From positions 44,696,889-44,760,888 of the forward strand of contig NC_132928.1 in NCBI RefSeq assembly GCF_047675955.1: a DNA stretch of 64,000 bases, given 5' to 3'. Positions within the stretch are counted from its first letter, which is position 1; each line of letters begins with the position of its first letter. The notes beneath the pieces were generated by a model. That model was given only the letters and a program-made list of their open reading frames with translations. It was not told where the DNA came from and made no database searches. Made by a program: the position numbers and the translations under genes. The stretch comes from Chlorocebus sabaeus. Taxonomy: Eukaryota > Chordata > Mammalia > Primates > Cercopithecidae. Of the stretch, positions 22,669-33,364 are shown in pieces.

Positions 22669-23019
22669 AACAAATGCAGAAAGAAGTGGGAAAAAACTGA
22701 GAAGCAATGAGGTTGTCATCGTTGGTACTGAATACTAAAGGAATGATTTTAGCTCAGGATTTTGGGTTACTATGTGATAATGTTGCAACTACCTAAAGAA
22801 AAATAATGACCAACAGGAAAGTTTATTCTTGGTGAACTATCAACATGTAGAACTGTATTTGGATGTTGATTTTAAAGAATCCTGTCAAAATACACTGTCA
22901 TTTAAAAGTACAAGTTTAAAATGCTATACATTAATCCTTATATTCCAATTGAAACTTGAAATTTGACTAGTTCTGTTCTTAAACCGCATTTAGCATCTCT
23001 CTTTTTCCCCTGTTCATTC

Positions 23020-23098
23020 GCTTGGATTAGTAGTAGGCAAATACATCCCTGCCCTACCACATACTACTAATCCAAGCAAACATATACTAGTAGTATAT
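23020..23098. other. Hairpin cluster
   Basis: GCTTGGATTAGTAGTA (23020-23035) is the exact reverse complement of TACTACTAATCCAAGC (23062-23077), a perfect 16-bp stem with a 26-nt loop. It is followed by ATATACTA-G-TAGTATAT (23082-23098). It lies 60-140 bp left of the edge of the duplicated segment at 23160. Confidence 0.8.
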
Positions 23099-23124
23099 CA
23101 CTAATCCTAGCATGAGGATACCAT

Positions 23125-23164
23125 GTCATTATTCATCTTTCAACGCCAGTCATTATTCATCTTT
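23125..23164 (+). repeat. 16-bp direct repeat at the duplication edge
   Basis: GTCATTATTCATCTTT occurs at 23125-23140 and again at 23149-23164. The shared segment with 42743 begins inside the second unit. Confidence 0.75.
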
Positions 23165-23255
23165 ATATGGGCCCCAGCAGTTGACACAATGCAATATACA
23201 TTTACATAATATATGTATATATGTGCCTGTCTGTGTGTGTGCATATACGTGTGTA

Positions 23256-23281
23256 TACACACACACACACACACACACACA
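23256..23281 (+). repeat. CA microsatellite
   Basis: About 13 uninterrupted CA units, preceded by TG/TA alternations. Confidence 0.9.
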
Positions 23282-23437
23282 AATATCTTGTTCCCAAGAT
23301 ACTTTTGGTATGGTTTTGAGTAATAATAACAACTACAATTTGTAAAAAGCAGTCACTAAAAATACCTGCTTTATATTAAACGTTACAATAACATTTATAA
23401 AATGCAAATTTAAATAGGAACAATTTTCTACCTAACC

Positions 23438-23739
23438 TTTTTTTTTTTTTTTTTTTGGAAACGGAGTCTCACTCTGTCACCCAGGCTGGAGTGCAGTGGT
23501 GTGACCTCAGCTCACTGCAGCCTCCGCCTCCCGGGTTCAAGTGATTCTCCTGCCTCAGCTTCCCCAGTAGCTGGGATTACAGGCACCCGCTACCATGCCC
23601 CTCTAATTTTTGTATTTTTAGTAGAGACGAGGTTTCACCATGTTGGTCAAGCTGGTCTTGAACTCCTGACCTCGGGTGATCTGCCCAGCTAGGCCTACCA
23701 AAGTGTTGGGATTACAGGCGTAAGCCACGACGCCCAGCC
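23438..23739 (-). mobile_element. AluS element (in the duplicated segment)
   Basis: Antisense Alu sharing private variants with the one at 43020-43325 (gacgaggtttcacc, ttggtcaagctgg, taagccac), which marks the two as copies of one insertion. Confidence 0.9.
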
Positions 23740-23914
23740 TTTACTTAACCATATTAAAGGAATCATAATACTCAATGTTTATAAACACAAATATTGCTTA
23801 CGTTACTGATGTTCACAAAAATGATACAACCTTTTAAGAGGACAATTTTGTGGTTATCTCTCAAAAATTTTTAAAAGCTTTAAATTCGTCTTTTAAAAAT
23901 ATTTTTAAAAAGAA

Positions 23915-24038
23915 GTATTTGTAGAGACAGGGTCTCACTATGTTGTCCAGTCTGGTCTTGAATTCCTGGGCTCGAGCAATCCTCTCACTTCAGCCTTCCA
24001 GAGTGCTGGGATTACAGGTATGAGCCACCATGCTTGTC
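23915..24038 (-). mobile_element. Alu monomer fragment
   Basis: Antisense partial Alu from gtagagacagggtctcactatg to ccaccatgcttgtcc; one arm only. Confidence 0.75.
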
Positions 24039-24049
24039 CTCTCAAAATT

Positions 24050-24540
24050 TTAAATGTGTATATCTTCTAGCCTAAGAAATGTCCAATTCTAGAACTCTTT
24101 CCCATAGAAGTACCCACACAAGTGTGCAAAGAAATGTGTACATGAATGTTAATTTTTGTGTTGCTTGTATTTGTAAAATATTGAAAATAACCCACTTTTT
24201 TGGCTAAGTAAATTTTGGTATATCCATAAAGTACTACATCATATAGCTGTCAAAAAGAACAAGATGGAACCACAAGCACTAACATAGAAAGATATTAAAG
24301 ATATATTAATAAGTGAAAAATCAAGTTAGCAATATGTTCCATATAATCCTGTTTTTATAATACAAAAAAAGTCTAAAGAATGTGCATGAAACTATGAAAA
24401 GGGACTGCATTTGAGTAGAGGAGAATTTCTGAACACTTTCATTTTCTAAATTATTTCTTCATTTCTGCGTTGGTTTGAATGCTTCCCAATGAAATAAAAA
24501 ATTGTATTTTATTACAAAATTGGTAAAGATACAATTATAT
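24050..24540 (+). mobile_element. Old L1 3'-end fragment (L1ME-like)
   Basis: Sense, diverged: gtatatccataaagtactacatcatatagc, then taataagtgaaaaatcaag and cctgtttttataatacaaaaaaag, in the order seen in old L1 3' ends. Confidence 0.55.
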
Positions 24541-25844
24541 ATAAAAAGCAAACTGGTCTAATAAAAATGAGTGAACATTTTAGCATATATCTACCTATTA
24601 TTAACTGCAAAAATGTGGTAAAGAAAACAGCTGTTCTAGATCAGGCATCATCAGCCAAAACAAACAGAAAAGGTAGAACTTCAAAAGTCCTTGTTTCTAC
24701 AGGTCTAGTTGTGTAGTGTCCTTGAAAATCAGGCATTCAAATGGCTTATTATTAGACCTTAATCTCTACTCCCTTGAACATTCCTTACCCTATTTAGTAA
24801 GAATTTAGGCTAAACAGAGACCAACCAATGACTATAGATCCCTCAAATAGCAGCAAAGAGTTCTAGGACCTATATAATTATCTTGGGACTCAATTCTCCT
24901 CCTACTAATTTATATCTCACAGTCTCTAGGGAAAATATCAGGTGTTTTTTGCTAATTAGTCTCCTTAGCACTCCCTCAAGAAATTCCTACTGATTTAACA
25001 CATGATTGCTGGAAGCAACTACACATGGTAGGTTGAGAATTTACTATTTGAATTTCCCACCTTATACACCTCTATTTCAGGGGATTTTAATTTTTCAGAT
25101 GTTTTGAGATCACCATATGGTGAAAAGTTTCAATGATATATCAGGCTTGTTTCAGAAGACTTGACCTCCCTCCAAATCTGGTGCAAATGGCTTGAGAGGT
25201 CACAGCAAGAGCACTGGCCACTGCAGTTAGGATAGAGTGGGGTAAGGGTCACACAGAAATAGAGGGACCCCAGGACTGGCTGAAAAGGACAGGAGATTTG
25301 TCCAAAGTGGCCAAATGCCCAGAGCTGGAGCAAGAACCGAATACACAGGCAAGCAGGAAGTACGGGAAAGTAGGGCTTAGTATAAGTTTAAGGGGGTGTA
25401 AGGGACTCACCTGAAAATTTAATTGGGGGTCTGAAGGCAAGAACATAAAGAACAGCTATACCTCCTCCTCCAGTGGAGAGGATAGCAAGTGTAGTGGGGA
25501 ATAAGAGAGAGGTGCAATATGGCTGATGTGAGCGGAGGCTGGCAAAGGGATACCCCTGACCTAGACTCTAGGTCCTAAAGTTATAAGTGGGCCAAGTCTA
25601 AAGACACATGCAAAAACCCAAAGTTATTGGTGAGGGTCATGAAAAACAGAGGGTCAGTTAGGAAAACTAGAGATGCAGATGCAAACAGCTCATGAAAATT
25701 TGAAACAAAAGCTTTGAGATAGATGTGAGGAATCAATGAGTGAGATGAAAAGAGCCAGGGACAGTGAGATCTGGACATAAAATGACTGGACTTTATCTGG
25801 GTTCTCCTAATTTCTCTGACCCTCTGACCCACTCCAGCTCAGTC
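24541..25844. other. Unannotated sequence
   Basis: No recognised repeat or exon over 1.3 kb. The minus-strand open frames around 25130-25832 lack recognisable domains. Confidence 0.4.
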
Positions 25845-26145
25845 TCTTTTGTGGCATCTCATCATTCACCCCAACCCTAAAGTTTTGGGATGTCCCAGGA
25901 TTTAGTCTTAGGACCTTTTTTCCGTCTTACTTTATACTCTCTTTCTGGGTAATCCTATTCAGTCACATGGTTCTAAGTACTGTCCATATGTTGACAACTT
26001 CCAATTTTCTCCAAACTTAAAGATCCCAGAAGTTTCTCCAGACTTACAGTCCTCTCCTCTACTTATTCACCCCTCCTTTAGATGTCTGATAGGTATCTCA
26101 AATATCAAATGCCCAAACCAGACTTCCTTTTCGAAATATAAACAA
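25845..26145 (+). mobile_element. L2 internal/3' fragment
   Basis: Sense L2: gtaatcctattcagtcacatgg, tatgttgacaacttccaattt, then tttagatgtctgataggtatctca, following the L2 order. Confidence 0.65.
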
Positions 26146-26324
26146 AGAGTAATATATGAAGTTAACTGTCCTTTTATTTGTAGCTGTAATATCTATGTTG
26201 CTTTATTAGTCCCAGGGGAATTAAAAGAAATTATTCTTTATAATTACTTGAAACCACAAAATAATTCAAATGTAAAATTAATGTTTTAAGTGTATTTACA
26301 TGCATTTCATTTATACATTATTCC

Positions 26325-26470
26325 CTTATTAAGAGTCTACAAATCATCAGACTAATTTGGAGAGATGTAAGATATAAACCCTATCCTCAAAGAACCCAGC
26401 ATCTAATGGGGTGAAGAGGCACATACCAAATGTTATGAGACCAATACAAGTAAAGGCAATAGGAATAACT
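26325..26470 (-). mobile_element. L2 fragment
   Basis: Weak antisense L2 signal (ccctatcctcaaagaacccagcatctaatgg). Confidence 0.45.
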
Positions 26471-26604
26471 CCCCCTTACAGCTCATTATTAATTACACAC
26501 TATGGAATAGCATCTCTCATAGGACTCTAGCCACAGCAATATTAGTTTTAATCCTGGAAATTAGAAGAATTATAGGCAAATTCACAACTGTGCTAATAGC
26601 AAAC

Positions 26605-26785
26605 AGCCTCATAAACTCTGTGTCAGGTACAGTGCTAAATATTTTGTAAGTGTCATTTCCCTGAATCTTCACAACCCTGTGAGGAAATTACCATCAGTAT
26701 TACCACATTATGCATTAGAAAATAAAGGTTTAAAGCATCTTAATACTTACCTGAGTCAACTCAAAATAACAGGGTGGGCAAATCC
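26605..26785 (-). repeat. MIR element
   Basis: Antisense MIR: tcaggtacagtgctaaatatt, ttcacaaccctgtgaggaaat, accacattatgcattagaaaa. Confidence 0.7.
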
Positions 26786-26801
26786 ACACCCTTAACTACT
26801 A

Positions 26802-27109
26802 TTCTTTTTTTTCTTTTTTTTTTTTTTGAGACAGAGTCTCGCACTATCCCCCAAGCTGAAGTGCAGTGGTGTGATCTCAGCTCACTGCAACCTCCGCCTC
26901 CTGGGTTCAAGTGATTCTCCTGCCTCAGCTTCCCGAGTAGCTGGAACTACAGGCATCTGCCACCACACCTGGCTAATTTTTGTATTTTTAGTAGAGACGC
27001 AGTTTCACCATGTTGGCCAGGCTGATCTCAAATGCCTGGCCTCAGGTGATCCACCAGCCTCGGCCTTCCAAAGTGCTGGGATTACAGGTGTGAGCCACTG
27101 CACCTGGCC
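26802..27109 (-). mobile_element. AluS element with target duplication
   Basis: Antisense full-length Alu. Flanks cttaactactattct (about 26787-26801) and cttaaccactattct (about 27115-27129) form a near-perfect target duplication. Confidence 0.9.
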
Positions 27110-27129
27110 CCATCCTTAACCACTATTCT

Positions 27130-28288
27130 AAACTGCCTTTTCATAATTGATGGGTCTGCTTTAACTAAAAAAATACTGCTTAAGTTTTTTTTGTTTTTTT
27201 TTTTTTGGAATATTTGTACTAAAATAAAAGAATAAATTTCTGAATAAACCAAATAGCTAATATTCCTATTATACTCCAGTAATCAACCTCTATTACTAAA
27301 CATATTTGGGTAAAAAGGACTATAGGGCAAGGAGCCTAGCTCCATGAAATGGTGGGGTCAGTTTTCCAAAGGTCATAAAGACACAGTAGCAGAGATTGGT
27401 CTTTTCAAGTTTCCTGCTGATTGATTGCCTTTGAATATAAGCTTTTCATTCCAAAGGACATTCTGTGTTTGGGGCCCTCTGTTAGTAGTTATCCATAGAT
27501 AAATTAAGATGGAGAAATCATCAAATTTGCAGAGGCTAGGTGAATAGAAGCCAAAGCCTATAGGAATACAACCTTCCAAATTTATTATCTGTTTTGCATT
27601 GATTTACCACATATGGCAGAAACTTAAACCAGATGTATTTTAATGGAGGGGGCCATCTCATGACAAGAGCACAGGGATGTGGCCTCAACTTGAAAGTAGA
27701 GAATCAATACTTCTAGGTAGTTCAGAAGTTTCCTTTTATGCTGATTGTACACTAGAATAAAACTTTTCCAATTATCTTTTCAAATTAAGTGGGATTCCAC
27801 TTCTTAATCTGGAAGTTGTTGAAACTTCTGGCTTTTGAAATTCAATTATTTTCATTTTCTGAAAGACCCATGATTTTCTGAGTAGTTTTTACTTAATCTA
27901 AAACAAAACATTCTTGGAAAATATAGCTTCAATATATAAGTATTCACATCTACACATCCCATTTTGCTCCATTCTCGTCTGGAATTTAGACATCACATTT
28001 TCATAGCTAGAATTCAATAACACATCTTTGTCTGTCATCTGCTTTATTTTAATTAAACCAGTGTCCTAAAAACTCTATTATTTTAAGTCACATTTAAGTA
28101 TTGAAAAAAATTTCATTTTAATGATGTATGTTTAAGGAAAAAAATTTTCCACATTAGCCCAAAATGAATTTTGGATGCACAGTTATAAAACCTTTTTATT
28201 TTTCAAAAATTTAAAAAGTATTCGTGGAGAAAAAATATTATAAATGCTTTAGTTTAGGAATAGTCTTGGAAATTAAAAATATACAATA
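27130..28288. other. Unannotated AT-rich sequence
   Basis: No recognised repeat or exon. Confidence 0.4.
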
Positions 28289-28405
28289 TGGGCCAGGCCA
28301 ATGCCCTGTAATCCTAGAACTTTGGTAGGCTGAGGCAGGAGGACTGCTTGAACCCAGGAGTTAGAGTTAGCAAGACATTGTCACTACAATAATAATAATA
28401 ATAAG
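28289..28405 (+). mobile_element. Free Alu-like monomer fragment
   Basis: Sense monomer, diverged (ggccaggccaatgccctgtaatcc, gaggactgcttgaacccagg), ending in an AAT-rich tail. Confidence 0.65.
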
Positions 28406-28561
28406 CAACAGAGAATAAATGTGCAGTCCTTTCTCTCTGAGAGAAAATTATATTGAAAATCATTAACTGAGCAATGATATTACAAGTACTTGTGATTTAG
28501 TTTTCACTATGGTTTCACAATACATTTACATGGTAAAACACATTTTTAAAAATAATTAGGC

Positions 28562-28857
28562 AGAGCGTAGGTGGTTCATGCCTTTAGTCCTTGCGCCTTG
28601 GGAGGTCGACGCTGGCAGATCCCTTGACTCCAAGAGTTCGAGACCAGCCTAGGCAACATGGCGAAATCCCGTGTTTACAAAAATTACAAAATAGCCAGAT
28701 GTGGTTGCATGTGCCTGGAGTCCCAGTCACTCAGGAGGCTGAGGTGGAAGGATGACTTGACCACGGTATGCAGAGGTTTCAGTGAGCTGAGATCGTGCCA
28801 CTGCACTCCAGCCTGGGTTAGGGAGGCCACACCCTGTCTAGAAAAAAAAAAAAAAAA
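28562..28857 (+). mobile_element. AluJ-like element
   Basis: Diverged sense dimer (gcgtaggtggttcatgccttt start) with A tail 28842-28857. Confidence 0.8.
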
Positions 28858-29225
28858 GAAGAAGTCAATTTAGACAGTTTCTTCTATAGGTGAACAATCA
28901 AAGACCATCAGTCATACTGCTGATATGTACACATGTCCACACATACATGTGATTGAGTGCCAAAGAAAGTTAATTTACTCAAAACCAGAAGAAAAATCCC
29001 TCACTCTGTAAGGAGTTATCTGCAGGAAACTAAACACACTCCTAATAGAAGCTATCTGAATACCTCATTGCATTGTCTATAAATTGCCAAAGCAATTGGT
29101 TCCTTTTTTATAACTTTACTTGATTGTGTGTTGAGCATTCATTGTATCCCGGACTCCCTTCTAGGCATGGGGGTGGGGGCACCAGAAAAGATGCATAAGT
29201 GATATCTCTTGTTTGGCCAGTTTAG
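28858..29225. other. Unannotated, with a possible L2 scrap
   Basis: Mostly unassigned; ttgagcattcattgtatcccgg near 29133 may be antisense L2. Confidence 0.35.
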
Positions 29226-29311
29226 AGTAACCACAAGGTCATATTTCTTTCTTATGAAGGTAAAATTTACATATAGTAAAATGTGCATCTATTAAGTATG
29301 CAAATGAAAGA

Positions 29312-29610
29312 ATTTTTTTTTTTTTTTTGAGACAGAGTCTCACTCTGTCGCCTAGGCTGGAGTGCAGTGGCCAGATCTCAGCTCACTGCAAACTCCGCCT
29401 CCCGGCTTTACAGCATTCTCCTGCCTCAGCCTCCCAAGTAGCTGGGACTACAGGCGCCCACCACCTCGCCCGGCTAGTTTTTTGTATTTTTTAGTAGAGA
29501 CGGGGTTTCACCGCATTAGCCAGGATGGTCTCGATCTCCTGACTTCGTGATCCGCCCGTCTCGGCCTCCCAAAGTGCTGGGATTACAGGCTTGAGCCACC
29601 GTGCCCGACC
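29312..29610 (-). mobile_element. AluY (Old World monkey type) in L1
   Basis: Antisense full-length young Alu (gtggccagatctc, cacctcgcccggctag, ggcttgagccaccg). Flanking caaatgaa on both sides is the target duplication. Confidence 0.9.
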
Positions 29611-30027
29611 ACAAATGAATTTTAACAAATATATGTATCCACGTAATCAATACCCCAACCAAGACATAGCACATTTCTGTTCCCCCTAGAAGGCTCTTTC
29701 ATGCGTCCTTCAATCAGTCTCCCTTTCCCCATACACGATCTCGTTCTGAATTCTTTTTATCACCATAGGTTAGTTTATCTGCTCTTGAAAGTCACATAAA
29801 TGGAATTTTATAATATCTATTGTTTTTAATCTGTTTTTAATCCCATTTAATGTTTTAGAGATTCATGGTGTTGTATTAGTAGTTCATTCCATTTAATCAC
29901 TGTATAATATTCCGTTGTACAAACATACCGCAATTATTTTTAATTCATAATCTTTTTGAGAGATATTTGAGTTTGTTTCAAGTTTTTGACTATTAGGAGT
30001 AAAGCTATTAACACCATTGGTCAAGTC

Positions 30028-30335
30028 TTTTTGTGTGTGTCTCAGGCTCTTGTTCTGTTGCCCAGGCTGAAGTGGTGCAGTGGTGTGATCACTGCTCAAC
30101 ACAGCTTCAACCTCCTGGACTTGATCCTCCCCTCAATCCTCCCACCCTAGCCTCCTGAGTAGCTGGGACTACAGGCATACACCATCATGCCCAGCTAACT
30201 TTTTTTTTTTTTCCTCCTAGAGATGGGCAGTCTCATCATGTTGCTTGAGATGGTCTCAAACCCCTGGACTTAAGCGATCCTCCTGCCTCAGCCTCCCAGA
30301 GTGCTGGGATTACAGAAATGAGCCACTGTGCCTGG
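30028..30335 (-). mobile_element. AluJ-like element in L1
   Basis: Antisense, diverged. The flanking sequence caagtctttttg occurs at both ends, the target duplication in the L1 host. Confidence 0.8.
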
Positions 30336-31025
30336 CAAGTCTTTTTGAGAACACATGTTTTCACTATTTGGGTAAATACCTAGGAGTTGAACTGCTGGGT
30401 CATTAGGTAGTTGTATAATTTTGTAAGAAGCTCTCCGTTTTCCAAAGTGGCTGTATTATCTCATATTCCCACCAGCAGTGTATGAGAATTTCATTTGTAC
30501 CACACCCTTGTCAACATTTGATAATTGTCAATTTGTTTAGTTTTCACCATTTCTGTAGGTGTAAAGTTGAAGTTTACTGGGGTTTTAATTAGCATTTCTT
30601 TGATGTCTCATGATATTGAACACCTTTTCATGTGTGTATTGACCATTTTTATGTCTTCTTTTGTGAAATGTCTTTTTGTCTTTTGCCTATTTTTAAATTG
30701 GATTTTCAATTTTTGATTTGTAGAAGTCTTTTATATGGTACAAGTTCCTTATCAGATATATGTATTAAGAATATTTTCTCACAGTTTCTAGCTTGCATTT
30801 TTTAGGACTTTACTTTTTAGAGCAGTTTTAGGTTCACAGTAAAAAATACAAAGATTTTCCGTATACCGTCTGCCTCACAAATGCACATCTCCCACTTTCA
30901 ACATCCTGCATGAGAGTTTTACATTTGTCACAGCTGAATGCTTCTACACTGACACACTACCAAAGCCCATACTTCACATTAAGCTTCACTCTTGGTATTG
31001 TACATTCTATGGGTTTTGACAAATA

Positions 31026-31055
31026 TATAATGGCATATATATATATGCCATTATA
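31026..31055. other. 30-bp perfect palindrome
   Basis: TATAATGGCATATAT followed immediately by its exact reverse complement, ATATATATGCCATTATA sharing the TA centre, with no spacer. It lies in the L1 3' UTR. AT-rich palindromes of this kind can extrude as cruciforms. Confidence 0.85.
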
Positions 31056-31647
31056 GTATCATACAAAATAGTTTCCCTGCCATAAAAATCTTCAGTGCTC
31101 TGACTATGCATCCTCCCACCCAATAATCCCTATAAACCACTGATCCTTTTACTGTCTCTATAGTTTTACCCTTTCCAGAATGCCATATAGTTGTCATCAT
31201 ACAATATGTGGCCATTTCAGATAATTTTTTTCCTGCTATGTACCACCCATTTAAGGTTCATCCATACCATGTCTTTTCATAGCTTGACAACTCGTTTCTT
31301 TTTAATGCTGAATAATATTTCATTGTCTGGATGTACTACAGTTTATTCATACATTTACCTACTGAAGGACATCTTTGTTGCTTCCAAGTTTTGGTTATTT
31401 TTAATAACTCTGCCATAAACATTTGTGTGCAGGTTTTTGTGTGGACATAAATTTTCAACTCATTTTTGTAAATACCAAGGAGAGCAATTGCTGGATCAAA
31501 TGGTAAGAATATGTTTAGTTTTGTAAGAAATGGTCAAACTATCTTCCGAAGTGGCTACACCATTTTACATGAATGAGAGTTTCTTTTGCTCCATATGCTC
31601 ACCACAGCATTTTATGATGTTAGTGTTTGGATTTTGGCTATTCTTTC

Positions 31648-31944
31648 TTTTTTTCTTTTTTTTGAGATACAGTCTCGCCCTGTGACCCAGGCTGGAGTGT
31701 AGTGGTGTGAACTTGGCTCACTGCAACCTCCGCCTCCCAGGTTCAAGCAATTCTCCTGCCTGAACCTCCTGATTAGCTAGAATGACAGGCTTATGCCACC
31801 ACATCCAGTTAATTTTTGTATTTTTAATAGAGTTAGGGTTTCACCATGTTGGCCAGACTGGTCTCCAACTCCCGACCTCAAGTGATCTGCCCACCTAAGC
31901 CTCCCAAAGTGCTGGGATTACAGGCATGAACCACCCAGCCTGGC
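31648..31944 (-). mobile_element. AluS/J element in L1
   Basis: Antisense full-length Alu from the T-rich tail to ccagcctggcc; splits the ORF2 part of the L1. Confidence 0.85.
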
Positions 31945-32978
31945 CTAAATTTTAGCTACTCTAATAGGTGTGCAAAGGTATTTCATTGTTGTTTTAATTT
32001 GCAATGCCCTAATGACATACAATATTGAGCATCTTTTCATATGCTTATTTGCCCTCTATATCTCTTCTTTTATGAGGTGTCTGTTCAGGCTTTTTGCCTA
32101 TTTTTAATTGGGTTGTTTATTTTCTTATTGTTGAGTTTTAATGGTTCTTTATATATTTTAGATAATAGTCCTTTATCAGAGATGTCTTTTGCAAAGAAGT
32201 CTTTTGCAAAGAAAACCCAGTCTCTGGCTTATCTTCTCATTCTCCTGATAATGTCTTTCACAGAACATGAGTTTTTAATTTTAATAAAGTTTAGCTTATC
32301 AATTCATGGATCATGCCCTTGGTGTTGTATCTAAAAAGTCATCACCATACCAAGGTCATTTAGGATTTCTCTTGTTATCTTCTAAGAGTTCTATTGTTTT
32401 GTGTTTTAAATGTAGGTTTGTGATCCATTTGGACTTATGTGTTGTGAAGGGTGTAAGATCTGTGTTTAGATTTCTTTTCTTTATGTGGATGTCCAGTGTT
32501 CCAGCAACATTTGTTAAAAAGACTGTCTTTGCTCTGTTGTATTGCCTTTGCTCCTTTATCAAAGATCAGCTGAATCTACTTATGGGGGTGAATTTCTGGG
32601 ATCTCTATTCTGTTCCATTGATTGTCCATGAGATCTGTAGTGATGTCCCCTCTTTCATTTCTGATATTATTAATTTGTGTCCTCTCTTTTTTTTCTTAGT
32701 TACTTCGGCTAGAGGATTATTAATTTTATTGATATTTTCAAAGAACCAGCTTTTAGTTTTGTTAATTTTCTGTATTGATTTCCTGTTTCCAAGTTTATTG
32801 ATTTCTGCTTTAATTTTTATGATTTATTTTCTTCTTCTTACTTTGGATTTAATTTGCTCTCCTTTCTCTAGTTTCCTAAAGTGAAAGCTTAGATTATTGA
32901 CTTTGGATCTTTCTTTTCTCTTTCTTTTTTAAAACATATTTTCTTTTTTTATTTTTAGTAGAGATTGAATTTCATTAA

Positions 32979-33364
32979 TAATATGGTTTGGCTCTGTGTC
33001 CCCACCCAAATCTCATGTTGAATTGTAATCCCCAGAGTTGGAGGTGGGGTCTAGTGAGAAGTGATTGGATCATGGGGGCAGATTTCCTCCTTGCCTTTCT
33101 CATGATAATGAGTGAGTTCTTATGAGATCAGGTTGTTTAAAAGTGCCTAGCACCCTCCCTGTTGCTCTCTCTTCCTCTTGCTCCAGACATGTAGGACATG
33201 CCTGCTTCCCCCTCGCCTTCTGCCATGATTGTAAGTTTCCCAAGGCTTCCCCAGCCATGCTTCCTGTGCAGCCTGTGGAACTGTGAGCCAATTAAACCTC
33301 TTTTCTTTATAAATTACCCAGTCTCATGTAGTTCTTTATAGCAGTGTGAGAACAGACTAATACA
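32979..33364 (+). mobile_element. MaLR 5' LTR (MST type)
   Basis: About 386 bp: atatggtttggctctgtgtcc, ccacccaaatctcatgttg, gtgattggatcatggggg, a Kozak-free promoter-like middle, aattaaacctcttttct (polyadenylation region) and the end gaacagactaataca. Pattern of MSTA/MSTB LTRs in the ERVL-MaLR class. Confidence 0.85.

Larger units (their letters stand above)
20475..23019. other. Repeat-poor 2.5 kb block
   Basis: No Alu, L1, LTR or MIR recognised over 2.5 kb, and no coding exon. Contains a hairpin (20702-20726) and an imperfect 38-41 bp tandem repeat (22590-22668). Either genuinely unique sequence or repeats too old to see by eye. Confidence 0.5.
23160..23740 (+). repeat. Duplicated segment, source copy (partner 42743-43325)
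   Basis: About 580 bp shared in direct orientation with 42743-43325, including ~280 bp of non-Alu sequence (tttatatgggccccagcag onward), a CA microsatellite and an Alu at the same internal position. About ten differences are seen in the ~280 non-Alu bases. The Alu here keeps probable target duplications on both sides (ctacctaacc before the T tract, ttacttaacc after the head). The other copy has only the left one, so this looks like the original. Confidence 0.85.
29226..30795 (-). mobile_element. L1M 3' end (first antisense copy), split by two Alus
   Basis: Antisense L1: gtaaaatttacatatagtaaaatg, catttaatcactgtataatattccg, ccagcagtgtatgagaa, caccttttcatgtgtgtattgacc, then ttccttatcagatatatg. 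It matches the same part of L1 that recurs at 31.2-32.2 kb, so it is a separate copy. Interrupted at 29312-29610 and 30028-30335. Confidence 0.75.
30806..32939 (-). mobile_element. L1M (MB-like) 3' UTR and ORF2, antisense
   Basis: Starts with the 3' UTR (gcagttttaggttcacagta), then gctgaataatatttcattgtctgg, taccaaggagagcaattgctgg and tcctttatcagagatgtc, running back into ORF2 (ttctgttccattgattgtc). A jump near 32627 from that motif to catgagatctgtagtgatgtcc suggests an internal deletion. The plus-strand 192-residue open frame at 32306-32884 is an antisense artefact. Confidence 0.75.

Noticed and set aside
23125..23164. Repeat-spacer-repeat resembling a CRISPR unit
   Set aside because: Only two 16-bp units with an 8-bp spacer in a primate genome; a simple local duplication.
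32306..32884. 192-residue hydrophobic plus-strand open frame resembling a membrane protein
   Set aside because: It lies on the antisense strand of L1 ORF2; such T-rich complements routinely read as hydrophobic peptides.
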